A stretch of 64,000 bases of DNA from Metallococcus carri (lineage in GTDB: Bacteria; Actinomycetota; Actinomycetes; Actinomycetales; Dermatophilaceae). The position numbers and the translations under genes were made by a program. This document shows positions 33,138-42,090 of this stretch, piece by piece. Within the stretch, counting starts at the first letter, position 1. Every line of letters starts with the position of its first letter. The DNA is taken from NCBI RefSeq assembly GCF_011440275.1, contig NZ_JAAOIV010000007.1:124001-188000 (forward strand), read 5' to 3'. The notes beneath the pieces were generated by a model. It was given only the letters and a program-made list of their open reading frames with translations, made no database searches and was not told the DNA's origin.

Positions 33138-33212
33138 CAAGCCCTGAATGACTCGATCGGACACGCTAGGCAAATATCGGCTGGGGGCTAGAGAGCGGCA
33201 TACGGTCTGATC

Positions 33213-34418
33213 GTGGACCCGATCAGGAACCCTTATGCGCCCGGAGCCGGGCAGCGACCGCCGGAACTCGCCGGCCGCGATGAGCAACTCGAGAACTTCC
33301 GGGTCGTGCTGGAGCGCGTCGCGCGCGGTCGGCCGGAGCGGTCGATGGTGCTGACCGGCCTGCGCGGGGTCGGCAAGACGGTGCTGCTCAACGCGCTCCG
33401 GTCAGCGGCCGTGCGCGCCAAGTGGGGCACCGGCAAGCTCGAGGCGCGACCCGAGCAGCGCCTGCGGCGGCCGCTGTCCTCGGCCCTGCACCAGGCCGTG
33501 CGCGAGCTCGGGCACCCGCAGTCCGACGACGTCGACCACGTGCTCGGGGTCATCAAGTCGTTCGCCCAGCGCGACGCTGCGCCCAATGCCAAGCTGCGCG
33601 ACAAGTGGTCGCCGGGCATCGACGCGCCGGCCGTGCCGGGGCGGGCCGACTCGGGCGACATCGAGATCGACCTGGTCGAATTGCTCACGGACGCAGGGGG
33701 ATTGGCTGCCGACCTCGGTCGCGGCGTCGCGATCTTCATCGACGAGATGCAGGACCTGCACCCCGACGACGTGTCCGCGTTGTGCGCGGCCTGCCACGAG
33801 ATCAGCCAGGCGTCGCTGCCGGTCATCGTCGTCGGCGCTGGGCTGCCGCACCTGCCCGCGGTGCTGTCCGCGTCGAAGTCCTACTCCGAGCGCCTGTTCC
33901 GCTATGCCCGCATCGACCGGCTTTCGCGGGACGCGGCGGACGCTGCTCTGCAGCGGCCCGCGGAGGACGAGGAGGCGTCATACGCCAAGGACGCGCTCGA
34001 GGCGATGTATGCCGCGACCGGCGGCTATCCGTATTTCATCCAGGCGTACGGGAAGGTGGCCTGGGATGTCGCGCCGCAGTCGCCGATCTCGGCCGAGGAT
34101 GTGGCGGTCGCCGCACCCGCGGCGGAGGCCGAATTGGCGGTCGGCTTCTTCGGGTCACGCTATGAGCGGGCGACGCCGGGGGAGCGGGAGTACCTGCGCG
34201 CGATGGCGGACGCGGCGTCCGCGCTCGGCCCGGACGAGGTCGACGAGGTCGAGTCGGTGCCGACCTCCGCGGTGGCCGAGGTGCTCGGTCGCAAGCCTCA
34301 ATCCCTTTCTCCTGCAAGGGATGCGCTGCTGAAGAAGGGGTTGATCTACTCCGGCGAGCGCGGCCGCATCGCGTTCACCGTCCCCCACTTCGGTAAGTAC
34401 CTCCGCTCGGTCAGCTGA
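33213..34418 (+). CDS. AAA-family ATPase (STAND-like)
   Basis: The 401-aa protein begins with PIRNPYAPGAGQRPPELAGR, then Walker A TGLRGVGKTVLLN (about residues 48-60), Walker B GVAIFIDEMQDL (about 170-181), sensor-type VIVVGAGLPHLP, and a C-terminal winged-helix region (SVPTSAVAEVLGRKPQSLSP, ARDALLKKGLIYS). This type is common in actinobacteria as a stand-alone ATP-binding protein, often near mobile or defence genes. Start GTG. It is divergent from the AbiE-like module; a functional link is not shown. Confidence 0.8.
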   Translation: MDPIRNPYAPGAGQRPPELAGRDEQLENFRVVLERVARGRPERSMVLTGLRGVGKTVLLNALRSAAVRAKWGTGKLEARPEQRLRRPLSSALHQAVRELGHPQSDDVDHVLGVIKSFAQRDAAPNAKLRDKWSPGIDAPAVPGRADSGDIEIDLVELLTDAGGLAADLGRGVAIFIDEMQDLHPDDVSALCAACHEISQASLPVIVVGAGLPHLPAVLSASKSYSERLFRYARIDRLSRDAADAALQRPAEDEEASYAKDALEAMYAATGGYPYFIQAYGKVAWDVAPQSPISAEDVAVAAPAAEAELAVGFFGSRYERATPGEREYLRAMADAASALGPDEVDEVESVPTSAVAEVLGRKPQSLSPARDALLKKGLIYSGERGRIAFTVPHFGKYLRSVS

Positions 34419-34716
34419 GGTGACTGCGAGATACGTTGCGGCGCAGCGGGTCTCGATACGGCTCCCCCGCTGCGCTCCTCCGCCTACTCGACCGGCGTGG
34501 GTGACGGCTCCTCCGCCTACTCGACCGGCGTGGGTGACGGCTCCTCCGCCTACTCGACCGGCGAGGGCGACAGCTCCTCGATCCGCGTGGGTGATGCCTC
34601 CTCGACCGGCGGGGGTGGCTGTGGGCATAGGCAGGATCGCCGCACGGGTCTAGCCTCGCTGTGGGTGCCCATTCGCCAGGGGCGCCGTCACGACGCTGCG
34701 TCTTCAGTGGGGGATC
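34419..34716. repeat. Intergenic repeat with a 33-bp tandem unit
   Basis: After a TCTCGATACGGCTCCCCCGC stretch, a unit of about 33 bp (CCTCCGCCTACTCGACCGGC plus GTGGGTGACGGCT) is repeated three times from about 34479 to 34570, with two further degenerate units to about 34610. It belongs to the same broad class as the 843-1112 repeats. No gene is seen here. Confidence 0.75.
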
Positions 34717-35466
34717 ATGCTCGGACTGCCGGACCACATCACCACCTGCCTGTTCGATCTGGACGGGGTGCTGACCGACACCGCGAGCGTGCACCGCGCT
34801 GCGTGGAAGCAGATGTTCGACGACTTCCTGCGCGGGCGAGACGGAGACGAGTTCACCGACGCCGACTACGCCGAATATGTCGACGGCAAGCCTCGGCAGG
34901 ACGGTGTCCGCGACTTCCTCGCCTCGCGTGACATCACTCTCCCGGACGGCACGCCGGACGACCCGTCAGGCGCCGAGACCGTCTGGGGCTTGGGCAATCG
35001 CAAGAACGACGAGGTCCAGGCGCGGATCGCCAGTGACGGCGTCACGGTCTATGAGGGGTCGCGCCGCTATCTGCAGGCGGCCGCCGAGGCCGGGCTGCGC
35101 CGGATCGTCGTCTCGTCCAGCGCCAACACCGAGATGGTGCTGCGGGTCACCGGTCTGGACGCGTTCGTCGAGGGCCGGGTGGACGGCGTCACCCTCGCCG
35201 AGCAGCACATCAAGGGCAAGCCGGCGCCTGACTCTTTCCTGGCCGGCGCAAAGCTCGCCGGCGAATCCGCTGCGAACTCAGCGGTTTTCGAGGATGCCAT
35301 CTCCGGTGTGCAGGCTGGACGAGCCGGCGGATTCGGTTACGTCGTCGGGGTGGACCGGATCGGTCACGCTGCAGCCCTCACGGCACATGGCGCGAGCATC
35401 GTGGTGCAGGACCTGGCCGAGTTGCTCGACGCCGACACCGACGGCGACGCCGGTGAAGGGAGCTGA
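34717..35466 (+). CDS. pgmB: Beta-phosphoglucomutase (HAD family)
   Basis: The 249-aa HAD phosphomutase has [14 protein letters not shown] (nucleophile and acid/base Asp pair, about residues 13-26), [13 protein letters not shown] (motif II), [10 protein letters not shown] (motif III Lys) and [12 protein letters not shown] (motif IV). It interconverts beta-glucose-1-phosphate and glucose-6-phosphate. The gene lies 2 bp before a GH65 phosphorylase that would release beta-glucose-1-phosphate, which fixes its likely role. Confidence 0.92.
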   Translation: MLGLPDHITTCLFDLDGVLTDTASVHRAAWKQMFDDFLRGRDGDEFTDADYAEYVDGKPRQDGVRDFLASRDITLPDGTPDDPSGAETVWGLGNRKNDEVQARIASDGVTVYEGSRRYLQAAAEAGLRRIVVSSSANTEMVLRVTGLDAFVEGRVDGVTLAEQHIKGKPAPDSFLAGAKLAGESAANSAVFEDAISGVQAGRAGGFGYVVGVDRIGHAAALTAHGASIVVQDLAELLDADTDGDAGEGS

Positions 35467-35468
35467 GC

Positions 35469-37850
35469 ATGACGCTGGGCCACGGATTTCAGATCGAGCC
35501 ATGGCAGGTGCGCGAGGTCGGGGTCGACCTTGGCCGACTGGCGCAGGCGGAGTCCATCTTCGCCCTGGCCAACGGCCACATCGGCGTCCGCGGCAACCTC
35601 GACGAGGGCGACCCCAGCGGGTTGCCGGGCACTTACCTGAACTCCTTCTACGAGAAACGACCCCTGCCGTATGCCGAAGCCGGTTACGGCTTCCCGGAGT
35701 CCGGGCAGACGGTCGTCAATGTCACGAACGGCAAGATCATTCGCCTGCTCGTCGACGACCAGCCGCTCGACCTGCGCTATGGCACCGTGCGTCACCAGGA
35801 GCGGCGGCTCGACCTGCGAACCGGGCTGCTGCACCGGGACCTGCTCTGGGAAACGCCGGCCGGCAAGCAGGTGCGGATCAAGTCCACCCGCCTCGTGAGC
35901 TTCACCCAGCGCGCGATCCTCGCGGTCAATTACGTCGTCGAAGCGGTCGACGACCCGTTGCGGGTAGTGGTGCAGTCCGAGTTGGTCACCAACGAGGAAC
36001 TGCCGGCGACCTCGGGCGATCCGCGGGTGGCTGCGCTGCTGGAGCGCCCACTGCAGGCGGAGGTGCACGACGGCAACGACAACCGGTCACTGCTCATCCA
36101 CTCGACCAAGGCCAGCAAGCTGCGGATGGCGGCGGCCGCCGATCACGTGCTGGACAACCCCGAGGTCCAGTCGCACACCTATGTTGAGGAGGACTGGGCC
36201 CGCACCACGATGGGCACGGCGCTCGCACCGGGCCAGTCCCTCGGCTTCACCAAGTTCGTCGCCTATGGGTGGTCCTCGCAGCGAACCGTCCCCGCCCTGC
36301 GGGATCAGGTGGATGCCGCTCTCTCGGCCGCGTTGTATGCCGGGTGGGACGGCCTGGTGGCCGAGCAGGCGGCATACATGGAGGAATTCTGGGACGGCGC
36401 CGATGTCGAGGTCGACGGCGACCCCGCGGTCCAGCAGGCCGTCCGGTTCGCCCTGTGGCACGTCCTGCAGGCGGGTGCCCGCGCCGAAGGCCGGGCGATC
36501 GCGGCCAAGGGACTGACCGGGCCGGGGTATGACGGGCATTCCTTCTGGGACACCGAGGCCTACGTGCTGCCGGTGCTGATCGCGACCGACCCGAAGGCCG
36601 CGCGGGACGCGCTGTGCTGGCGGGCGACCACCATGGACCTGGCTCGGGAACGCGCGAAAACCCTTCATCGACGCGGGGTTTCGTTCCCCTGGCGCACGAT
36701 CCGCGGCCAGGAGTGCTCGGCATACTGGCCGGCCGGGACGGCGGCATTCCACATTAACGCCGACATCTCGGTGGCGGCGGCGCGGTATGTCTTCTGGACC
36801 GGGGACGAGGAGTTCGACCGCGAGTTCGCCCTGCCGTTGCTGGTCGAGACGGCCCGGCTGTGGATTGACCTCGGCTACCACGGCGACGACGGCCACTTCC
36901 ACATCGACGGCGTCACCGGCCCGGACGAATACAGCGCGATCGTCGACGACAACATCTTCACCAACCTGATGGCCGCCCGGAACCTGCGGTATGCCGCCGA
37001 GACCGCCGAGCGCTGGCCGGAGGCTGCCAAGGCGCTGGACGTCACCGACGAGGAGCTGGGTGAATGGCGGGCCGCGTCCGACGTGATGGCGATGCCGTTT
37101 GACGCCGAACGTGATGTCTACCAACAGGATCGGGGTTTCACCGATCACGAGGTCTGGGACTTCGAGGACACCGCCGCGACCGACCGCTACCCGCTGCTGC
37201 TGCACTACCCGTATTTCGAGATCTACCGCAAGCAGGTCATCAAGCAGGCTGACCTGATCATGGCGATGCACTGGTGCGGTGACGAGTTCACTCCGGAGGA
37301 GAAGGCGCGGGCCTTCGAGTACTACGAGGGCATCACGGTGCGCGACTCCTCCCTGTCGGCCTGCGCGCAATCGGTGATCGCCGCCGAGCTCGGCCATCTG
37401 GAGCTCGCCCACGATTACCTGACCGAGGCCGCGCTGATGGACCTGCGGGACCTCGAGCGCAACACCGCCGACGGCGTGCACGTCGCGTCATTGGCCGGCG
37501 CATGGCTCGCGCTGGTCTGTGGTTTCGGTGGCATGCGCGACCACCACGGCGACCTGACCTTCGCGCCGCGCCTGCCGGAGAAGATCACCCGGCTCGCCTT
37601 CGCCATCCGTTGGCGCGGCTGCAAAATCCGGGTCGATGTGCACGCCGACCACGCGACCTATCACCTCGAGGACGGGCCTGACGCGCACGTCCAGCTCGCG
37701 CACCACGGCGAGCCCTTCCTGCTCACCACGGAGGAACCGGTCAGTATGCCGATTGAGCGCCTCGAGCCCCTCACGCCGAGGCCCGTGCAGCCTCCGGGGC
37801 GGGAACCGCTCGACGCTGACACCACCAACCACAGCGGCACCCATCACTAG
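35469..37850 (+). CDS. Glycoside hydrolase family 65 disaccharide phosphorylase
   Basis: The 793-aa protein has the GH65 layout: N-terminal beta-sandwich (IFALANGHIGVRGNLDEGDP), (alpha/alpha)6 barrel and C-terminal jelly roll (RGCKIRVDVHADHATYHLED). The catalytic acid is the Glu in GVTGPDEYSAIVDDN (about residue 487). YDGHSFWDTEAYVLP and LIMAMHWCGDEF are also family landmarks. GH65 members phosphorolyse trehalose, maltose, kojibiose or nigerose to beta-glucose-1-phosphate plus glucose; the exact disaccharide cannot be read. Paired with pgmB in one operon. Confidence 0.9.
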   Translation: MTLGHGFQIEPWQVREVGVDLGRLAQAESIFALANGHIGVRGNLDEGDPSGLPGTYLNSFYEKRPLPYAEAGYGFPESGQTVVNVTNGKIIRLLVDDQPLDLRYGTVRHQERRLDLRTGLLHRDLLWETPAGKQVRIKSTRLVSFTQRAILAVNYVVEAVDDPLRVVVQSELVTNEELPATSGDPRVAALLERPLQAEVHDGNDNRSLLIHSTKASKLRMAAAADHVLDNPEVQSHTYVEEDWARTTMGTALAPGQSLGFTKFVAYGWSSQRTVPALRDQVDAALSAALYAGWDGLVAEQAAYMEEFWDGADVEVDGDPAVQQAVRFALWHVLQAGARAEGRAIAAKGLTGPGYDGHSFWDTEAYVLPVLIATDPKAARDALCWRATTMDLARERAKTLHRRGVSFPWRTIRGQECSAYWPAGTAAFHINADISVAAARYVFWTGDEEFDREFALPLLVETARLWIDLGYHGDDGHFHIDGVTGPDEYSAIVDDNIFTNLMAARNLRYAAETAERWPEAAKALDVTDEELGEWRAASDVMAMPFDAERDVYQQDRGFTDHEVWDFEDTAATDRYPLLLHYPYFEIYRKQVIKQADLIMAMHWCGDEFTPEEKARAFEYYEGITVRDSSLSACAQSVIAAELGHLELAHDYLTEAALMDLRDLERNTADGVHVASLAGAWLALVCGFGGMRDHHGDLTFAPRLPEKITRLAFAIRWRGCKIRVDVHADHATYHLEDGPDAHVQLAHHGEPFLLTTEEPVSMPIERLEPLTPRPVQPPGREPLDADTTNHSGTHH

Positions 37851-37916
37851 CCCCGACCCGGCTCGCGGATGTCGAGCACTTGACCTCAAGCCCCCTCGAG
37901 GTCCTTCGATGGGTTC

Positions 37917-38969
37917 ATGGCACTGGTGCTGACCGACGAAGACCTGGCGCGTCTCCGCCCGCGGGACGCGGTCGACTGGATGCTCGAAGCATTGCGGCTG
38001 CGCGCGGGCGGTGATCTGATGGCGCCGCCACGCCTGCGCGCCGATCTTGGAGACGGGGCGCTCGTGGTGACCGCTGGCCGGGGGCCGCGCTGGTACGGCT
38101 ATCGGGCGTACGACACGATCCCGACACCGCAGGACCAGCAGGTGGTTGTCGTGCATGACGCCACTACCGGTGAGGTGTTGGCGGTCCACGTCGGCAACGA
38201 CCTCGGCCCCGCCCGCACCGGGGCTCTTGGCGGTGCGGCGGCTGCCCTCCTCGGACCGACGGCGCCTGCCACCGTTGGCCTGGTCGGTGCCGGCTCCCAG
38301 GCGTGGACCCAGTTGTGGGCCCTCTCGGCTGTGGTGGACATCGTCGAGGTGCGGGTCGCCAGTCGCGCCCCTGCGTCCCGGGAGGCGCTCGCTCAGCGGG
38401 CCACCGAGGTTCTCGGCCTCCGGGCGTATGCCGCGTCATCGCAGGGTCTGCTCGGCTCACACGGCTGGACCCTCGACGCGATCGCGGTCGTCGTCGCCGG
38501 CATCGTGCTGACCTTCGGAATGTGGTGGGTCTACTTCATCAGCCCGTTCGGCGACATGTTGCACGCCCGGCGCAGTTCGTCCTTCATCTTCGGTTACGGC
38601 CACATGGTGATCTTCGGCGCGATCGCCGCCACCGGCGCCGGCCTGCACCTGGTCGGGTTGTCCCTGGAGGACAAGTCCAAACTCACCGAGTTCGGCGCGA
38701 TCACCGCCCTCGCGGCGCCGATCGCGATCTTCCTGCTCGCGGTCTTCGGGATCTTCGACGGTATGGCGGGCCGCGTCGACCGCATCCACCCGCCGATCCT
38801 GATCGCCAGCATGCTGGTGCTGGCGGCATCGGTCGGGCTCGCCGCGCTCGGTCTGGATGTCGCGGTGAGTCTCTTCCTGCTGATGCTGGCGCCGTGGGTG
38901 GTGGTCGTGAGCTACGAGTGGTTCGGCCACCGCTATGTGCGCGACGCGGTGCACCAACTCCAGTCCTGA
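37917..38969 (+). CDS. Chimera: ornithine cyclodeaminase N-terminus joined to LtrA C-terminus
   Basis: The 350-aa frame joins two unrelated families. Residues 1 to about 178 are the N-terminal half of an ornithine cyclodeaminase/mu-crystallin protein (LVLTDEDLARLRPRDAVDWM, GNDLGPARTGALGGAAAALL and the start of the NAD fold ATVGLVGAGSQAWTQL). From about 183 the sequence is the C-terminal half of a low-temperature-requirement A (LtrA) membrane protein (HGWTLDAIAVVVAGIVLTFG, SFIFGYGHMVIFGAIAATGA, five or so TM helices). The join near 38457 has no stop. The enzyme half lacks most of its cofactor domain, so this is likely a deletion-born, non-functional or neo-functional fusion. Confidence 0.8.
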   Translation: MALVLTDEDLARLRPRDAVDWMLEALRLRAGGDLMAPPRLRADLGDGALVVTAGRGPRWYGYRAYDTIPTPQDQQVVVVHDATTGEVLAVHVGNDLGPARTGALGGAAAALLGPTAPATVGLVGAGSQAWTQLWALSAVVDIVEVRVASRAPASREALAQRATEVLGLRAYAASSQGLLGSHGWTLDAIAVVVAGIVLTFGMWWVYFISPFGDMLHARRSSSFIFGYGHMVIFGAIAATGAGLHLVGLSLEDKSKLTEFGAITALAAPIAIFLLAVFGIFDGMAGRVDRIHPPILIASMLVLAASVGLAALGLDVAVSLFLLMLAPWVVVVSYEWFGHRYVRDAVHQLQS

Positions 38970-38977
38970 GCGTCGCG

Positions 38978-39805
38978 CTAGCTGCGGGCCAGCAACTCCA
39001 GCCCATCGGCGGCCGGTGAGCCCGGCTCGGCGTGGTAGATGCCGAGCCGATGCGTGCTGTCGGAGAGGCTGAGCACCTCGTAGGCCACGTCGATGCGCCC
39101 CACGAGCGGGTGCTGGAAGCGCTTGACGCCATACCCGCAGTCCTGCACGAGGTGCTTGGACCACAGCGTCGCGAATTCGTCACTCTTGCGGCACAGCTCG
39201 CCGACCAAGGCGGTCAGCGCCGGGTCTTCGGGATTGTTGCCCGAGGAGAAACGCAGGAAGGCGACCATGTCCTTGGCGACCTGACCGGCGTCGACATACA
39301 ACTCCCGGCCGGCCTCGTCGAGGAAGAACATCTTGAGCAGGTTGGGCCGGTTGCGGGTCTGGCGCGGGTGATCGAAGCAGGTCTGCGAGCCGATCAGCTT
39401 GTGTCCCAACGAGTTCCACGCGAGCACGTCGTTGCAGTGATCGAGGATGACCGCGGGATTGGACATCGAGTTGATCATCGCGATCGTCTCGGGGCGAGCC
39501 TGGGTGGGCTTCGGCCGGCGCGGCAGTCGGCCGGGCTCGGGGTGAGCCAGCCGGCGCAGATGTTCGTGCTCCTGCGGGTTGAGCGACAGGGCCCGGGCAA
39601 GCGCGTCGATGACGCCGTCGGAGGCGTTGTGCTGGGCGGACTGCTCCAGCCGGGTGTAATAGGTCGCGCTCACGCCGGCGAGTTGCGCCAGCTCCTCCCG
39701 GCGCAACCCCGGGACCCGGCGGGTGCCATAGGACACCACGCCGACGTCCTCGGGGTTGATCGCGGCCCGACGGATGCGCAGGAACTCGCCCAGCTCGGTC
39801 GTCAT
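38978..39805 (-). CDS. XRE-family regulator with MmyB-like ligand domain
   Basis: The 275-aa protein begins ELGEFLRIRRAAINPEDVGV, then a helix-turn-helix GLRREELAQLAGVSATYYTR (about residues 33-52) with the LEQ motif. The C-terminal PAS-like MmyB domain (NPAVILDHCNDVLAWNSLGH, then NLLKMFFLDEAGRELYVDAG) binds a fatty-acid-like ligand in family members. It is divergent from an MFS efflux gene at 39956 and probably controls it. Confidence 0.9.
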   Translation of the reverse strand: MTTELGEFLRIRRAAINPEDVGVVSYGTRRVPGLRREELAQLAGVSATYYTRLEQSAQHNASDGVIDALARALSLNPQEHEHLRRLAHPEPGRLPRRPKPTQARPETIAMINSMSNPAVILDHCNDVLAWNSLGHKLIGSQTCFDHPRQTRNRPNLLKMFFLDEAGRELYVDAGQVAKDMVAFLRFSSGNNPEDPALTALVGELCRKSDEFATLWSKHLVQDCGYGVKRFQHPLVGRIDVAYEVLSLSDSTHRLGIYHAEPGSPAADGLELLARS

Positions 39806-39955
39806 ACGGCCATTGTGAGCGACCCGGCGACGATCAGCCTCACCCTGACAGTGCTAGGCAGCCCGAGAGTAGGCGGCGCAGGGATCTGGCTGGCCCGCCC
39901 GCGCGCAGCGAGGTTGGAGGTCGTTCCCGATCCACGACCTGCTGGGAGAACCCCC

Positions 39956-41377
39956 GTGACCACCGCCTCACCCCACTCGATGTCCCGGCGACAACTGCTG
40001 GTCTTGGCGCTGCTGCTCGCCTCGCAGTTCATGCTCGCCGTCGACTTCTCGATCCTCAATGTCGCGCTGCCGACGGTCGGTGCCGGCCTCGGCTTCACCC
40101 CGGCGAACCTGCAATGGATCGCCACCTCGTTCGCGCTCTGCGCGGCCGGATTCACCCTGCTCTTCGGGCGGATCGGTGACTATGTCGGGCGTCGCCGGAT
40201 GTTCCTCATCGGTATGGCGGCGCTCGGCATCGCATCCCTCGTCGGCGGGCTCGCCACCACTCCCGCGATGCTGCTCGCCGCGCGCGTCGCCCAGGGTCTG
40301 GCCACGGCTGCCGTCACGCCCGCCGGTCTCTCGCTGCTCACAACCTCGTTCCCGGAGGGGCCGCTGCGCTCGCGGGCGCTCGGGCTGAACAGCGTGATGA
40401 TGTCCACTGGCTTCACCGCGGGCGCGATCCTCGGCGGCGTGCTGACCGACCTGCTCAGCTGGCGCTGGGCCTTCCTGGTCAACGTGCCGGTGGCGGCGAT
40501 CGTGCTGGTGCTCGCGCCGATGCTGCTCACCGATAGCGCCGATCGTGAGCGGTCGCCGCTCGATGTGCCCGGGGCGATCCTGGTGACGAGCGGCCTGCTG
40601 GCCCTGGTGTTCGGCGTGACCCGGGCGGGGGAGCTCGGCTGGAGCGACGGGTGGGCCGTGCTGTCGCTGGTGGCGGCGGTGGTGCTGCTGGGGACGTTCT
40701 GGCGGACGGAGGGTCGGCATACGCATCCGCTCGTGCCGACCGCGATCCTGCGCCGCCGCACGATCGGCTGGGGCAATGTGGCCGGTTTCGTCACCTTCGC
40801 GACGGAAAGCTCGCTGGTCTTCCTGCTGACGCTCTACCTGCAGCACGTGCTGCACCTCAACCCGCTGCAGACCGGCCTGACGCTGGGCGGGTTGGGCCTC
40901 GGCGCGATCCTCGGCGGCATGGCCGGGCCGCGGGTGATCGCCGCTGCCGGGGTGCGCCGCACGCTGGCCGGTGGGCTGATCGTGCAGGCGGCCTTCACCG
41001 CGCTGCTCGTGCTGCTCGGCACCGCGGCCGGCTGGGTCTGGGTCGTCGCCGGCGTGGCCTTCCTCGGCGCGATCGGGCATGTCTGCGTGATCGTCGGCTT
41101 CATGGTTGCGGCGACCTCCGGCCTGCCCGACCACGAGCAGGGCCTGGCGACCGGCCTGGCCACGATGACCCAGCAGGTCGGCGTCGCGATGGGTGTGCCG
41201 CTGATGAGCGCGGTCGCCACGGCCGCCGGTTCGCTGGAGGCGCTCGGCTCGCTGCGCGTCGCGATCGGCGTCAACGCGGTGGTGGTCGCGGTGACGGCCG
41301 TGCTGGTCGGGACGCAACTGCGCGCCGAGCCTGCCGCGGTGACGGAGGTCGAGGAGAGCGTGCCGGCGACGGTTTGA
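39956..41377 (+). CDS. MFS efflux transporter, DHA2 (14-TM) type
   Basis: The 473-aa protein has about 14 hydrophobic segments and DHA2 motifs: FMLAVDFSILNVALPTVGAG (motif D1), LFGRIGDYVGRRRMFLIG (motif A) and LGLNSVMMSTGFTAGAILGG (motif C, antiporter type). Start GTG 39956. Proton-driven export of drugs or quaternary amines is typical. The divergent XRE/MmyB gene is the likely regulator; the downstream TetR operator lies after its stop. Confidence 0.88.
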   Translation: MTTASPHSMSRRQLLVLALLLASQFMLAVDFSILNVALPTVGAGLGFTPANLQWIATSFALCAAGFTLLFGRIGDYVGRRRMFLIGMAALGIASLVGGLATTPAMLLAARVAQGLATAAVTPAGLSLLTTSFPEGPLRSRALGLNSVMMSTGFTAGAILGGVLTDLLSWRWAFLVNVPVAAIVLVLAPMLLTDSADRERSPLDVPGAILVTSGLLALVFGVTRAGELGWSDGWAVLSLVAAVVLLGTFWRTEGRHTHPLVPTAILRRRTIGWGNVAGFVTFATESSLVFLLTLYLQHVLHLNPLQTGLTLGGLGLGAILGGMAGPRVIAAAGVRRTLAGGLIVQAAFTALLVLLGTAAGWVWVVAGVAFLGAIGHVCVIVGFMVAATSGLPDHEQGLATGLATMTQQVGVAMGVPLMSAVATAAGSLEALGSLRVAIGVNAVVVAVTAVLVGTQLRAEPAAVTEVEESVPATV

Positions 41378-41397
41378 TCGACGGCGAGCCTGACGCG

Positions 41398-41419
41398 TTC
41401 TGGACAGAGCGGTCCAGAA
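41398..41419. promoter_or_regulatory. TetR operator upstream of tetR
   Basis: TTCTGGAC-N5-GGTCCAGAA is an inverted repeat 18 bp before the tetR ATG. A matching 22-bp site precedes the exporter gene at 42091. Confidence 0.75.
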
Positions 41420-41437
41420 TGTGCCAGGCTCGTCGGC

Positions 41438-42016
41438 ATGCCCCGGCACAAGGAGTTCGACGAGCAGTCCGCATTGGACCGCGCGCTCGAGACCTTCTGG
41501 TCCGGCTCCTTCGCCGCCACCAGCACCGAGGCGCTGTGTGCGTCCACCGGCCTGTCGCGCAGCAGCCTCTACAACACCTTCAGCTGCAAATCCGACCTCT
41601 ACCGGCGGTCGCTGCAGCGCTACGACCAGGTCAAGGCCGCCGAGCGCAACGACTATCTCGACCGGCCCGGCACCGGACGCGAGGTGCTGACCGCCCTGCT
41701 CGCCGACGTGCTCGGCCTGCAGTGCGACGACCCGGACCGACGCAGCTGCATGGCCATCAACGCCGCCGTGGAGATCGGCGACAACGACCCGCAGGTCGCC
41801 GCCCTGTCGCGGGCCAGCTTCGATGGCTTCCAGGAGATGCTCGCGACGCTGATCGCCCGCGGGCAGGACGACGGGTCGATCACCTCGACCGTGCCGGCGG
41901 CCGAGTTGGCCACCGTCGTGCACACGACGCTCATCGGGTTGCAGGTGAGGGCCCGGGTGAGCACCGACCCGGCCAATCTCACCAAGGCTCTGCACACCCT
42001 GCTCTCGCTCATCTGA
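41438..42016 (+). CDS. TetR-family transcriptional regulator
   Basis: The 192-aa protein has the TetR HTH: ALDRALETFWSGSFAATSTE, ALCASTGLSRSSLYNTFSCK and SDLYRRSLQRY. The C-terminal ligand domain contains RRSCMAINAAVEIGDNDPQV, as in the QacR/AcrR-like 'TetR C' group. Matching operators lie before its own gene and before the following MFS gene, so it likely represses both. Confidence 0.92.
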   Translation: MPRHKEFDEQSALDRALETFWSGSFAATSTEALCASTGLSRSSLYNTFSCKSDLYRRSLQRYDQVKAAERNDYLDRPGTGREVLTALLADVLGLQCDDPDRRSCMAINAAVEIGDNDPQVAALSRASFDGFQEMLATLIARGQDDGSITSTVPAAELATVVHTTLIGLQVRARVSTDPANLTKALHTLLSLI

Positions 42017-42057
42017 CGCCCGTCGGCCCCGCACAGCAGTGCGCGGCCTCGCCCCGA

Positions 42058-42079
42058 TTCTGAACCGAACCGTCCAGAA
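42058..42079. promoter_or_regulatory. TetR operator upstream of the MFS gene
   Basis: TTCTGAAC-N5-CGTCCAGAA has the same length and outer arms as the site at 41398-41419. It ends 11 bp before the GTG of the MFS gene, so it would block its promoter or translation-start region. Confidence 0.72.
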
Positions 42080-42090
42080 AGGCCCACCCC

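Noticed and set aside
34497-34620. CRISPR-like array in the 33-bp tandem repeats
   Set aside because: Repeats are directly adjoining without unique spacers and degenerate quickly.
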